Below, in pieces: positions 12,608 through 24,920 of a stretch of 64,000 bases of DNA. Position numbers and translations under genes: made by a program. The notes under the pieces are model-generated. The model saw only the letters and a list, made by a program, of their open reading frames with translations, had not been told where the DNA came from and made no database searches. Positions within the stretch are counted from its first letter, which is position 1. Every line of letters starts with the position of its first letter. The stretch is from positions 19,293,193 to 19,357,192 of the forward strand of contig NC_051088.1 in the NCBI RefSeq assembly GCF_901709675.1, in the 5' to 3' direction. The DNA comes from Syngnathus acus (lineage: Eukaryota > Chordata > Actinopteri > Syngnathiformes > Syngnathidae).

Positions 12608-14384
12608 ATGAACTATCTGACTGATAAGTTTGCTCACCCCCGCTGCGATGACGTAAGTAAATCACACACTGACGTGATCCCACATGCTAAGATTTCCCCC
12701 CCCCACCCCTTGATAATGTTACTTTTCTTGTTCAATTAATCTTAAAGATGATCTCATTTGTAAAAGGATAGATTAGTTCAAAATTTCATTTTAAAGCATG
12801 GCGATCGTGGGCAGCACATAATCCATCTGTTTTATGAGGATAAGTATATACTTTCATTTGTGCAGTGCTGCGCCACTGAAAAATCAGCAATAAGAAACAT
12901 ATTGAACGATTGTCAATGAAAACAAAGTCATCTTTTTAAAGGCAAAGTGTATGCATGCTCATCATACATTATGATAGTTGTGATTTCATCTCATTCTTTT
13001 GTTTCTCTTGTTAGTCTCCAATTGAACCTAAATACCTGCGGTGCAGCAACTTAAACATGCCCCTGCTGGCCACTGAATTTTTCAAAAGCGAATTACAGTT
13101 GTACCTCGATGGCTTAACCACTGAGTAAGTAAATGATAACAAAGATTAAGTCATTCATTTGACAGAACTGTAACTGTGGGCTATCTGCTGATTCTCCCTG
13201 CAGGACGTGGGACTTAATAGAATATGGTCATTTTGATTGCAATGCCTTTATGGTGCTGTTGAAAATGTGGCAAAGCATCTTATACAAAATCTCCCAAGAG
13301 GTGCTGAGTGTTGTGTTGCCTCAGGTGGAAGAGCACGCCCAGTTCCTCGTGTAAGTCTCCTGCCTCAACCCACACGCAGTACAAACACAAGCAGGGGAGA
13401 AACAGTCAAATCTGGACAATTGTGTTTTCTTTCCTTTGTAGGAATGATTGTGACTCTCCGCAACGGGCGCTCAACTACTCCTGCGTGACCGTGGATGATA
13501 TCCACGCATGTATTTGGGACTCGCTTCTGCTGGCTCTCAAAGACACAATCAACGCCAGCGAAATTAGGTCACAATGCGGCGAGCACCTGCTGGAGTTGGT
13601 CGCTACAAAGGTGTCCAAGACTGTGAACACAGCATTGTCCGAAATCTCATTGCAGCTGGATTCGGCGCCAAACCTGGACGTGCCTCATCAAGTGTCTGAA
13701 ATAGGTGAAATTACATTACAATCAATCACGGTTCTCAGAGACTGCTTGGAAAACATGAGGCTGGCGCGTCGCTATGGATTCGAAGAGAACTGCGCAGACA
13801 GCGATTCATCGGAAGATGTAGCCAACTTGCTGGTGGCTCCTCTTCCCACTCCGGTACAAGCCCCCGGGAAGGCAGAAATGCACCTTCACGTTCAGAAGCC
13901 CATTGAGGTGCACACCAAGACAGGAAACCTTTGTCTTCACTCGCCAGCAGAAACATGGACAAAGAAAGAAAATATATTTTGTACTGTGTTTTTGTGGAAG
14001 CTGATGGACCATATTGCTCACTCCAACGCCAAATCGGTGCTGGAGATGGACATTGACTGGATGTTAGCCAGACTAAAGAGCACCGTTGTAGAAACACGTC
14101 CAAACCACCCACAGAACATAGGCGACTTCCACATTGACGTCTACAAGGACCTCTGTCAGGAATTTGGATCTAAGGAGCGTCTATATTTTTCAATGGTGTG
14201 CTGTCAACTTGTATTTGTAGAAGCTCTTGCTAGGACTTTGAAAAACCATCTCCAGTCACCAAAAAAGAAGGACTTTTTTACTACGGTTAAATCTTTTTTT
14301 AAGAAAAGGACCACTAAAGTCTCTCTGGCCGGTGAGCATGGACGGGCTAGCCTGCTGGCTCTCACCAACACCAGTGAATGCTGA
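12608..14384 (+). CDS. Unrecognised 414-residue protein, four coding exons
   Basis: Exons 12608-12652, 13015-13124, 13204-13350 and 13442-14384 have consensus GT/AG junctions and matching phases. They sum to 1,245 bases, or 414 residues plus stop. I do not recognise the family. The protein is mostly helical-looking, with no signal peptide or membrane segment. It starts MNYLTDKFAHPRCDD and has amphipathic stretches such as WQSILYKISQEVLSVVLPQ, with conserved-looking cysteines (for example SQCGEHLLELV). An acidic serine-rich patch (ADSDSSED) comes near residue 220. A basic tail (SPKKKDFFTTVKSFFKKR) lies near the C-terminus. The ATG at 12608 was chosen because the in-frame ATG at 12536 is followed by a pyrimidine run and AG that look like a splice acceptor. 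The gene converges on mmadhc. I assign no function. Confidence 0.78.
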
Positions 14385-14473
14385 CATAGGACCAAGATGG
14401 AAGATTACTCAATTGTGCTTCCAAAGAGAAAAGCAAAAAAAGAGCAATGCTTAAAAGGGTAGCCTGACATCAC

Positions 14474-14479
14474 TTTATT
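14474..14479 (-). terminator. Polyadenylation signal of mmadhc
   Basis: AATAAA on the minus strand, about 300 bases past the mmadhc stop codon and only 90 bases from the stop of the gene on the opposite strand. Confidence 0.6.
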
Positions 14480-14703
14480 GGGTCAGCAGCTGAATCCATA
14501 AATACTTAGTGAGATTGCCCTCTGAAAACTGCTGAGGATTAGGGCTGACTGTATCCTCGAGAAGTCCCACCCTGTCTGCTGACATTTCCGTGTGACAGTG
14601 AAGGTGTGAGGAGGAGGTTGCAGGGCCAGCACAGAGCTGCTGTGGATCATTCTAGTCCGCTTTGCTTGGTAGCAGTGTGGTACACGCGCTTTACATATAG
14701 TCA

Positions 14704-14709
14704 AATAAA
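14704..14709 (+). terminator. Candidate polyadenylation signal of the plus-strand gene
   Basis: AATAAA on the plus strand, 320 bases after the stop codon of the unrecognised gene and within the mmadhc 3'UTR. If used, the two transcripts overlap tail to tail by about 250 bases. Confidence 0.5.
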
Positions 14710-14776
14710 AACCACACACGCTCTCCTTAGCCAAGCCTTTTTCACGACATTGGATTGACTCGCAGAACCGTGAAAA

Positions 14777-17392
14777 CTATTCAGCCTCATCGTCCAATTC
14801 ATGTGAGAGTCCTTGTAGTCGTGTGACGGCGCCGCTGTGGGTCGGCGCGTTGGTGAAAACTGTGCCCACAAACTGAGGCGTTCCTCTCAGAATGTGTTGG
14901 ATAACCGTGCAGGAGCCTGACGTCTCGATGCGGAAGCCAGAATGCCGTGGCTCCTTTCCTGTTTGTCCCGCGCTTGAACTAAGCGGGGACGCAAAGAACT
15001 GTTGGAAAAAGAAAACGATAGCAATGACCACGTGTTTGAAATAAAAAGAACAGGGTTAAGAAACTGATCCCCGTACAATGATGCCCTTCATTGCCAATGC
15101 AATGTGAACAACAATTGGGTAAGAACGTCATTTTAGTGCGTCATACTGTAATGCTCAATATATTTATCATCCCTAATATTGGGGACGCCTCCTTAATGGG
15201 CAGCCAATCTATTTAAATGTAACACAAGAACTCAAACAATTCCGTTTTTACAAAGACAGTCAATTGCGATTCACTCATTCAAAGAGGTGCTGTATCCATT
15301 TAACAATAATGTCTGACATGATTCACTCAAAGAGGTGCTGTATTCATTTAACAATAATGTCTGACGTAGTTTCCAGCGGCATGGAACATATATATTTTTT
15401 CTGCTCAGGTATCTGAATCCGGTAATTAAAATATATATATTTTTTTATTCAGATTTAGCTCTTGAGCTTGTGCAAGTGTCTACATGGTTACAAAACATAA
15501 TGCAGCTAAAGAACTCACAGGTTCTCCTGTTGTCGGATCGATAAAGTCAGCCCAGTAGCCTGCAGTCCACAGTGCAAAACACATCTCCTTAGCACCCGTC
15601 ATAAACTGCAGAGAGGACAAAGGACAGTGAGAATCTCCTCCGACATCTCATCGATAAACCTCAAATTGTTGAATGTTAAAAAAGCAACAACGTGTTGATT
15701 TCATCGTATTTAGTTGTGAAATTTGAATTGTCCCGGTCAGGCTAGCGTAAAGCACCAGCTAAGACCCTAATGAGGACAAAATGTTGATCCACCTTTAAAG
15801 GTTCCACACAAACCCTCAAGACTCACTTTGCTGAGTAGCTGCTCTCTGTCTGGCTCCGCCTCCTTGCAGCGACCGCTCCTTTGCGAGACCGTCACAACTG
15901 TGATGGAAGTGTTTGGGACTGTCGGGAACAAGAGCTCCAAATCTGGCAACACAAATATTATATAGTTAATCATTTACGGACCAGCATTTTATCTGAACTA
16001 TTTTGGTAAAACTCAAATAGAAGCAGCTCTCACCTTTCCTTAACAGCTCAGGACAGGAACTTATGGAGCAATCTGTGTCTGTTTGATTGAAGTACTGCTC
16101 AGCTTTGTGGAGGCGCTTAGATATGGGGCCCAGTTTCCCCTAATGAGCAACACAACCGGAGCAAAGTTTCAATGCAAGTGCTGACAGACAGAAGGAAACA
16201 CTAGTTTCAAATTCGGGTTGTTTGCAGGTTTAAATTAGCCAAACTTAAAGAATATGTGACCTTCTGAAGAACAACGACCTCTCATTCGCTAAATGTAGTG
16301 AACCCCTGCTATTTGCGGGGCACAGGGAAAAGCGAATATCCCCGAGTACGTCACTGTATAATCATTAGGGTGAGTGGTGAAAATTGGCCCAATATTAGAT
16401 CTAGTGTAAGGTTTACAAAGGGCCCCCTCACATCGTGATAACTGATCCATTAATGATTCTAACCTGAAACTCATGAACAAACTGGGCTAGGATGAACTGT
16501 TGTCTTTCTGTGCTGCTCAGGGCCGTTAGCACGTCAGGCAAAGTCCTGCCGACTGGCAATTTTTTCTTCTCTTCCACACCGTCCAGATGGCTGTCAAACC
16601 CCACATTGCCTGGTAACTGGAAGCGTTGGTCCTGAGGTCCGAAAGGTCCCATGTTTTCATCGGGCCACACAGTTCTCGGGCCTGCGGAGACAATTATGCA
16701 TATAAATTTAAGACCAACACGGTGAATTGCTAGAAACATTCTAATTCTCTGAGATTCTCAACACAAGTCATTTATTGAATCAGTTATTGAAAAATAGAGA
16801 CAGTTGACGTGACACTGCGTGGAAAGTTGGTAGCCTAGTAGACAAGCAATGGGATAGGTAGTTTTCACCACGTAGAAAAATGTAAGGCTTTACATTTCCC
16901 TTTTTTAATTTGAGACTTTGTAAGACAGGATTACATGACAACTTCAAAATCAATTATTCTTTACTTTTTCCACTAACGTGCAAATTAATACATTTGAAAA
17001 TACACAATATTTTAAAGGTGACATTAGCTAAAAAAAAGTTCAATATTTATAAGCATACCTGAATCTGTATGCGATACAGATATGTAAGGTTCATCTGGAT
17101 TTGCAGTAGAGAAAGTTCTGACTCTGGACACCTTCAGAGCCGCTAATATTTGCCGACCTAGGGTCTGAGATCGGACCAGCCGGCCTCCACCGCACAAGAC
17201 CTACAAAGTACCAGAAGCATCACATTAATGGTGACAATGAAGTCAATGTTTATATATGCTGATTTCTGTTCGCATTTCTAACGATAAGCTCGAAATAAAC
17301 AAACGACTTCAGTATCATCACCTCATGCTAACCGGATGGTAGTTAACACATTTACGAGAAGCTATAAATTTGTTACTTACTGTGCTGGGCAT
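14777..17392 (-). CDS. mmadhc: Cobalamin trafficking protein CblD (MMADHC), complete
   Basis: Intracellular vitamin B12 chaperone that takes cobalamin from MMACHC and directs it to cytosolic methionine synthase or mitochondrial methylmalonyl-CoA mutase. Coding exons 17392-17381, 17200-17059, 16681-16464, 16139-16034, 15942-15827, 15605-15519 and 14998-14777 give 300 residues (human 296). The first coding exon holds only four codons (MPST) and joins to VLCGGGRLV, matching the human start MANVLCNRARL. The basic, Ser/Thr-rich N-terminus fits a mitochondrial targeting sequence. The conserved block [20 protein letters not shown] identifies the protein. The C-terminal half follows: [28 protein letters not shown], then the final exon. 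There SGSCTVIQH aligns with human GCCKVIRH, so the second cysteine, expected to be the cobalt-thiolate ligand, is kept. The last 75 residues are more diverged than the rest. Confidence 0.96.
15268..15366. repeat. About 50-bp tandem duplication in an mmadhc intron
   Basis: Two copies of a unit beginning gattcactca and ending aacaataatgtctgac lie head to tail. The copies are nearly identical except for a four-base difference and two substitutions. They lie in the last intron of mmadhc. Confidence 0.85.
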
Positions 17393-17849
17393 GGCTGGGA
17401 GTCAACTTCTGCTTTCTTTATAAACCGTCTGACCTGGTCGAAAACAAAAATGTAATGCAATCGCCGTATAAAAGCATACACGAGTCAATTAGCAAGTGAA
17501 AGTTGGAGCTAACTGGACATGCTAGCTAAGGTTCGTTACCACACACACACGCGCCCACAGTAGCTGACGCAATGATGAGTTTACGTATTTATTGAATTTT
17601 ACGCAGGTGAAAACAACATTAACTTTACAAGTCTTACAACTTCGACAGACAGCGTCTAATGGCGTTGCAGATTTGGAAAAAAACATCGATGGCGAATCAG
17701 CTGATCTTGTTTTGACATTTCCCCATTTTAATCGTCGGGGTATGTAATTCAAGTTTAGAACGCATGACCGGAGACACACTCATTTTTAATGTTGTACAAC
17801 ACACTGTGCTATCTCCGAACTAAGTAATTTAATATCCGAATAAAGTACA

Positions 17850-17975
17850 CAGTGTTCTTACCTGGTCTTAGCGTACGACCTTCGCAAAACAACTACGGAA
17901 AGCAACTAAGGACTTGCGGCGCACGCGCTGTTTGAACGGCGTCAGCTGTCAAACCTACCACAAGATGGCAGCAAA
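17850..17975 (-). promoter_or_regulatory. mmadhc promoter and non-coding first exon
   Basis: A minus-strand splice donor (CCAG|gtaagaac, about 17862) follows a CpG-bearing stretch. This fits a non-coding first exon upstream of the four-codon exon. AAGATGGCAGC at 17962-17972 is a YY1-like element in plus orientation, common near start sites of housekeeping genes. The exact start site cannot be seen. Confidence 0.45.
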
Positions 17976-18024
17976 GAAAATAGAATTCTGGATGGAGATG
18001 GTGTTGGAGTTGAGGTTTATTTTA

Positions 18025-18354
18025 TCTATCCATCCATTTTCTATACCACTTGTCCCCACGGGGGTCGCGGGCGTACTGGAGCCTATCATCGGGCAGTAGG
18101 CGGGGGACACCCTGAACTGGTTGCCAGCCAATCACAGGGCACACAGAAACGAACAACCACCTGCACTGCACTCACACCTAGGGGCAATTTGGAGTGCTCA
18201 ATCGACCTACCAAGCATGTTTTGGGGATGTGGGAGGAAACCGGAGTGCCCGGAGAAAACCCACGCAGGCTCGGGGAGAACATGCAAACTCCACACGCTGG
18301 ACCCTCCTAACTGTGAGGCGGACGGCTAACCAGTGCACCACTGAGCCACCCTGA
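18025..18354 (-). repeat. Teleost interspersed repeat (CCATCCATTTTCTATACC family), about 330 bp
   Basis: The sequence starts ctatccatccattttctata and passes through ggggtcgcgggcgtactgga, tgccagccaatcacagggca, tgggaggaaaccggagtgcc and gagaacatgcaaactccaca. I recognise these landmarks as one of the most abundant repeats of percomorph fishes. Read on the minus strand it ends in GGATGG units, as expected of a retroposon with a short simple-sequence tail, so I orient it to minus. The family name is uncertain. Confidence 0.85.
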
Positions 18355-21168
18355 TCAAAGCATACCGTTAAAAAAGGAGTTGATTTCAGCAACGAAATAA
18401 AACTAGCCTCTGTTTCTGCTCTTGAAAATTACAGAAACTAACATTGCACCAAATATGGCAATGACAGCTGTGGCAGAAAGGATACAAATGTCGAAATATG
18501 ACTGGAGGTGCTTGCACCTGACGCTCATACAGGGAAGTCCAAAACGCTCCGAGTACTATCAGAGCTGCTGAACTGTGCAATGAGGCCTTCCCCTCAGTTG
18601 GAAGCCTCAGGGCAGCGTTTGCTAATGAACTCGCACTCTACAAATCATGCATATGCATCAAGAGCCTCTGAGGTTGTTGTCATGGTTACAGCACCAACAG
18701 ACGGCTGCTAGCTAGGTCATAGCACATTTGGAACTACTGTATACAGTTAATTCTGCGCTAAAACGTTTTTTTTTCTGAAATACACTCCTCTAAGCATTAA
18801 CATATTGTGAATCCAAACCAAAAAAAATGCTGTAATGGTAGTTTCTCCTGCTCCCCGTTAATAATAGAAGGTGCAAATGTCAGCATTGAATACAGATATA
18901 CAGTACATTATCTTTAATCACCTTTGCAGAACACTAAAACACACTTACAGATGCTTTTGTGCCCTCCTCTCTCTGAAGTACCCTCCAAATTAATCGCACA
19001 ACACAAAACACATTGATTTGAATGCATCTCTTTTGTCATCTATTGCAAAGAAATATTTTCTCATGTTTACCCTAAACATCCAAATTTTCATTGTACTAGT
19101 ATCGTCTCTGCAGCCAAACTAGTTGAAACACAGTGCTGGTTAATATTGCAATTGTGGAATGTGATTTAAGTGACAAAATCCACTTGTTTTTATCCATCTC
19201 AGGGGGTGGCTATTTTGACACTTGCTGTCGACAGGTCTTGAGTCACAACCAATCATGGCTCAGACGTTTTCTGAAGCTGAGCCAGTCATGTCGCTGACTT
19301 TGGATTGATTCAACCTCAAGAATTAAAAAAGGAACAGTGAGTACTTAGAAATAAAGCCTCCCTGAACTATAAGTCACTTTTTCTCCGTACAGTGCGGTAC
19401 ACACATCTGGTAATAGGATTGCTCTCTGACATCGTAATAGTATTTTTGAAATAACAAAAGTAAAGTCACGATCGCAGCGAGTCGAAACTCTGGCCATATT
19501 TAAGTTATGGTGAAGCGGACTTGAGCAATCCTATTGGTACAAGACATCAAAAAGAAATAACGTCTGTGTGTGGATATGAGACATAAAAGACTCAAAGAGA
19601 AATAATTGACATTAGGGAGTGCGGAGGAACAAATTGTGCAGGGACAGTTTTATCATCTTTATTATCTGGAGGTTTATCCTGTGATGTGGGTACATTTAAT
19701 CTTTTCCACTTATCTGAAAATGGTCAAGGCTGAAAGTGACAAAACGTTAAACCTGTTTGATATTGCAAATTAAAGCCATAGAGTATGTGATTATTATTAT
19801 TACATTCTTCATTTCTGCTGCATGTAACCACACATAGGTCACATTTTATGGTATTAGATTTTCTCCTCCCCTATTGCCTGCTTCCAAATCTCTCCTTCCT
19901 GCTGACATGTCGCCTTGCAGTGGGGATAATCACATCACAGGAAGAGCTGAAGGCTGCAAGAAACATTTGTATGAACAATCTTCCACTCTCAAGTACTTCC
20001 ACTAGACATTGAGTATGTCACAATATCTACAATTGTGTATGTATGTGTGAGCAAAAGTGATGCATTGTTTCCCTGCCACTGTTTACAGCACTGTCTGGTT
20101 GGATTACAGGGTTGACGGGGAAAGTAGCAACACCTAAATCTCGATTTAGTCATCCTTTGTTACGTTAATTTAGGTCAGGCATGTTGTTAGGCAACCAAAG
20201 AGGTCCATTTGCTCCACACACATCAAAGTCTGTTGACATTTTAGTAAAAGAACCAATACGCCGATAATTTTAATTACATTATCTTCGCAGTTACTCTCTA
20301 ATACCCTGCCCTATTGCACACTCAAGTGCTAACGCAATGTGAGGGGTGTGCGATGGTTCAATAGACCAATAAAGTTTGTACATGAAACATCCCCGCACAG
20401 CACCAAGGAGGTAAAACAATTAGAAATGAGCCTGAAGCAAAAAAAAAGACGAGTGTAATTACACAGGAGAACGTGGTAATGTTACCAGACAGCTGGAGAT
20501 GCTCCAAAATGGAGAGTCATAGTGCAACAGGCCCTCGAGGCTGATTCAGCTCCTCACGCTTGGCTTAAACACACCAGCATGATACCACGCTGAGGGGCAA
20601 CAACACCTTTGAGTACAATAATCAGATGGCCAGTGGTTGCATGATAGAGACAGAACATGCAAGAACACAACAAAACACACGCGTTTGACCTTTTATTCTC
20701 TATGTTTACTTTTGTCGCATTAGTAACTACCATCTAAAACCTTATTGTTAATTAAAAAATAACAAAGCCGAGAAAGAGCTGAAAGATCTTGCTTGTACAG
20801 TTATTTAAGTGGAATTTGAGTTTTAGGAAGCTCTTAATCCGGAATTTGGCACTTGCACCTGCACTGTCACCCCCACTTTAACCTTCAAGTCACGAGCCAG
20901 TGTTAATTAACATCGACTGAAGCGGCTCACCTCACACAAAGAGAATGAGCAAAGGCTGTGAGTCTTTTAGTGTTTACAGCAGCTATGCAGCAAGCCAAGG
21001 TGAGAGGAGCTGACCGCTCACCATCAGACAGGACCAACTACCCGGACGAGCAATGACCTAATTTCAAGCATTATCTCTTATCTGGTCACGTTAACATCAG
21101 CAGTCCGTGTGCTCTTTTGCGCACCCTGCAGCTGTTTGTCATGACAGGTGGCAAGAACATCACCAAAT

Positions 21169-21197
21169 GCCAGTGTATGGCATCACTATACACTGGC
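21169..21197. other. Perfect 10-bp stem-loop
   Basis: gccagtgtat and atacactggc form a perfect inverted repeat around a 9-base loop. There is no neighbouring gene and no run of T after it. Too short for a standard microRNA hairpin. Confidence 0.5.
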
Positions 21198-21431
21198 ATG
21201 TATACTGATGCTGGTCCGCGTTCTTTTCATGGTAAATCTATTTTTTTTTGGTGCAGAGTATGCCTCGTGTTCATTCACTCATTCATAATGGACTAGACTC
21301 GCATTCTAAAATTACTAATGTACTTCACGGCGGAAATCATCATGGATAAGGTCACTTGAACTATTTTGACTTGATTGGGCATCCTTTACAAAACAGTTTC
21401 TATGCAAAAATCTACTCTGTCTCACATTGGA

Positions 21432-21496
21432 TACATTTAGCCAAGTAAAAAAAAAAAAAACTAGGATACATTTAGTCAAGTAAAAAAAAAAAAAAA
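21432..21496. repeat. Tandem copies of a 37-bp unit with A-runs
   Basis: ggatacatttag(c/t)caagta followed by a long A-run occurs twice in succession. Confidence 0.75.
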
Positions 21497-21857
21497 CACT
21501 TCATACAGCATTACCCCCCAAAATAATATTTCACCATATTTACATGTTGTAGAAAGTCTGAACGATCTTATTCAGTAGATATAAAAAGTCCACACACCCT
21601 TGTACAAATGTTAACACACCCTTGTTCAAATGACCCTTCTAATAAGATTTTTTGTCATTCGGGTCAACAGATTTTAGGTCACAATAATTGTGGCAAAAGA
21701 TGATTATTTTGTTTTAAATTTTGGTATTTTGTATATTGTGTATCTGGAAAGACATTTCCATCTATCTATTTTCTGTTCAGCTTATCCTGTTCAGGGTCAT
21801 CAGGTAGAAAGCCTTTAGTTGTTGGTGATTCAGTTAATCACTCATTCACATGTTATA

Positions 21858-21905
21858 AAACAAACAAACAAACAAACAAACAAACAAACAAACAAACAAA
21901 CAAAA
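21858..21905. repeat. (CAAA)n microsatellite
   Basis: About eleven uninterrupted copies of the tetranucleotide. Confidence 0.95.
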
Positions 21906-22942
21906 ACAAATGTATATATGATAACGATTTGCAAAGAAATGAGGAATTTCAAACTCAATTCACCATTTTACACCTAAATTTAGTAAGATGATACCCTAGG
22001 CTTACATAAAGTAAAATGATTTTGCCACAGTAATTAAAAACTGCTCATTTAGAGCAACTGTGGCATTAATCTTACATTGGCTATCAGTCTAACAAATGTA
22101 TTCCACTATGGAGGTAAACAAAAAGGGCTCTTTACTCAATCAATAGTTCCCCTTCTGCTTTCTGTCTAATCAATAGGTTTATCCACTTGAATCTTCTGCC
22201 AACCCAGCAGCCTTGTGCATTTTAACTCTGCATCTTCACCTGCAGGGAAATTTTCAAAATATACATTACGTCCAAATTGCATGAAGAATCGTGTATAAAA
22301 TTGAGATATTTTAGAAGAAAAGCCAGATGAATGAATGTCAGTATTGCCGATGCTACAGTCGTTCTTACAGTTTGATGGACAGCTGCAGACCACACGCATT
22401 GTGATGAGATCAGGAGATAAACACTCAAGCAAAGATGCCCAATTGCCAGGTCATTCAACAAAAGGTTCCCTCAAGGTCAGAGAAGCTTGAAAGCAGTGTG
22501 GCTTCCACTGGTAGCCTCTGTATTTACCAAACGTAACAACATTTCTCAAAACATGGGGCACGTAAGCAATGACAGCAAATACACTATTGTAGAGTTCACC
22601 ACAGTGACAGCCTGCATAACCCGGAGGTAAACCAGCTTGCACAGCACATTGTCAAGCCTGGTGACAGTTGTCTTTTTAAAACGATGGAGGGACGGTTGCA
22701 ATCGCAGGTTCAGCATGTTTCCACGGCTCCATACACATTCTTGAGAGAACATGTCATTTACAGTATTTAATGACTTTGGTAGGATTGTCAAATAGTCATA
22801 AACATTTTATAAGTCATTCCAGAAGAGAATTCCCCACCTCCCATCTCTAAAATGACTTACAAAATAAATGCTTCATTTTTCACAAAGGTTGGTGCCTAAT
22901 TTGTTCTCCAATTCTAGAATGACACTTGTTATTAAAGAGTAA

Positions 22943-23022
22943 AAAAAAATAAAAAAAAATAAAATAATAATAATATACAATATATATACATATATATCTA
23001 ATATATATATATATATAGTATA
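22943..23022. repeat. A-rich and (AT)n low-complexity tract
   Basis: Runs of aaaaaaaat and aataata pass into atatat repeats. Confidence 0.8.
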
Positions 23023-24920
23023 GTGTATCGCTCAAGGTGAAGCCCTCCGCTCACCCAAAACACTGATGACAATGAGTGGTAGAGAAAAAGCATGAAATCA
23101 GGAATAACATCTGGATTGCTTGTGACAAAAAGAGACCTGGCCAAAAGCTCCACCATCAGCACTTGTCGTATCTTCCGGTAATGGGAAAAACATGAACCAG
23201 TTCCCTCGTGGATGCATTTGCTTCGACGGGTAAGCACTTTGATTCCAGCGAGAGTGCTTTTCTTTGTCCCCTGCTCACGGCAACAAGGGAGACGTAGCAC
23301 CATTCAAACATATTGTACTAAACCTCTGCCTTTATATCTTCCCTGCTGCCTTGCACTTTTCCGCTGAACATAAATAGAAAAAAAATACAACTTAAGGCGT
23401 CTGACAGATGGAGGTGAATCGTCGCATGCTTGCAGGCAGCTTGCTGTTGAGCTGCACTTCGTTACCCTGTGGCTTTTTTTCCGACTTTGCCCAAGATAAC
23501 TGACCTCGGTCTCTCGCTGCATGTCTCGTTTTATTATCAGTGTGCATCTTCTATCACATGACTTAAGAAGAGTAAAAAATGTCCTGTACTTCGTTACTTC
23601 CGACCTTTGCATACATGATGAGCTTTCTCAGCAGCACCTCATACTATTCCTCACGAAATAGCTTCAGGCTACAACTGCACACAAGTGACAATGTTGTGAT
23701 GAGCGGTGACACCTATTGCTGCTTAATGAGGTCTCACAAAGCCATATTTCACATGTCAGCTACATGTGTGTCATTGTGAGACGACACTGTTGTGACACAC
23801 AGCACTGCTGAAACAGCAGCCCAAGGCCTCAGCAACACCTTTCCAGTTGTCTGATAAAAATATCTGTAATTTAATTTGCCATGGTCGCATTAATCCTGAT
23901 GTTTCATCCACTGAAAAGCATATTGATTGCATTATATACTGTAAAACATGAATGAATGTTTTTTTTTGCAGTCCAAATATTCATGTAAAAATGTGATTTT
24001 AAGATTGCGATTTTATTCCTTCCACAAACAATAATCTGAAATCTAAAAATAAATTGTTGGCCCATTCTTTTTTGATAATTACGATGATGCACATATATAT
24101 ATATAGTCATTTTTTTCATATCTTTACATGTAATAATGCTGATTAATTTTAATTATTGGCACATTTCAGCGCACTCGAGGTCATCATGCAACACAATTAA
24201 AAAAAACAACTACAACATCAATGAAAATAGCCATTTCTATGCTGAATGTCAAAAGAAGGATTTATTGTTTTCTTCCTACAAATGTTCACAGGGAGCGACA
24301 GCAGTGACAGTCCTGTCCACATGCATCAGCAGCATCGCTCCTTGGGGCAGCCTGTCATCATTTTGCCTCTAACAACCTGCGTGGCGACAACACCTGCCCA
24401 CATGCAGTAACACTAGTCATTGTTTTTATGGGTCACATCATGACGCCCGGTCATTTTTCCTTTGGCAAGGCGCAAAACGCTGCTAGTCTGCCAGAATACA
24501 GAAAGAGTTGAGTATTTCTGACAATTGCTGCTGGATTACACTCATGCAGTGACTTGGAAAGCTTTTATACTGTAAATGGTGAAAAATGTTGGGTATGCTT
24601 CAAGTAACATGTATTGTATCGGGTTCTCTGCAAAACTAAAATGTCAAAACATTACAGCAGAAAGCCTCTTCAATTATTTTACTGACAGAGTGGACTGGAA
24701 TGTAAAAATATATATTGAAAAAATCCTTAAGTCAATATTTGGTCATGACATTTCACATAATATTGACTCCAATGAAAATACTGGGAGGAAGAAACCCACA
24801 AAGCCTGCACACTCCAAACATGAAGACTGGAGACAATATTTAAATTCAGAACCTCAAAACTGGCAGACTCATTCACTGTGGTTTAATCTTACACGTACGT
24901 ATGTAATACTGTATTTGAGT

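Larger units (their letters stand above)
18355..24920. other. Intergenic, no gene supported
   Basis: About 6.5 kb of moderately AT-rich sequence without a supported exon. It holds the simple repeats and the stem-loop listed separately. Overlapping minus-strand open frames at 22166-22791 contain hydrophobic stretches but match no family I can name. Confidence 0.5.

Noticed and set aside
13735-14112. 125-codon minus-strand open frame
   Set aside because: Lies opposite the large exon of the plus-strand gene, in a different frame, with no splice or family support.
16290-16355. Sequence resembling the end of a Tc/mariner (pogo or Tigger) MITE (tgaacccctgctatttgcgg)
   Set aside because: Only one end is visible and no partner inverted repeat or TA duplication was found, so it is not listed as an element.
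22166-22791. Series of overlapping minus-strand open frames with hydrophobic, receptor-like stretches
   Set aside because: The pieces lie in different frames, each is closed by stops, and no family signature could be fixed. It may be a decayed gene or chance; not enough to annotate.
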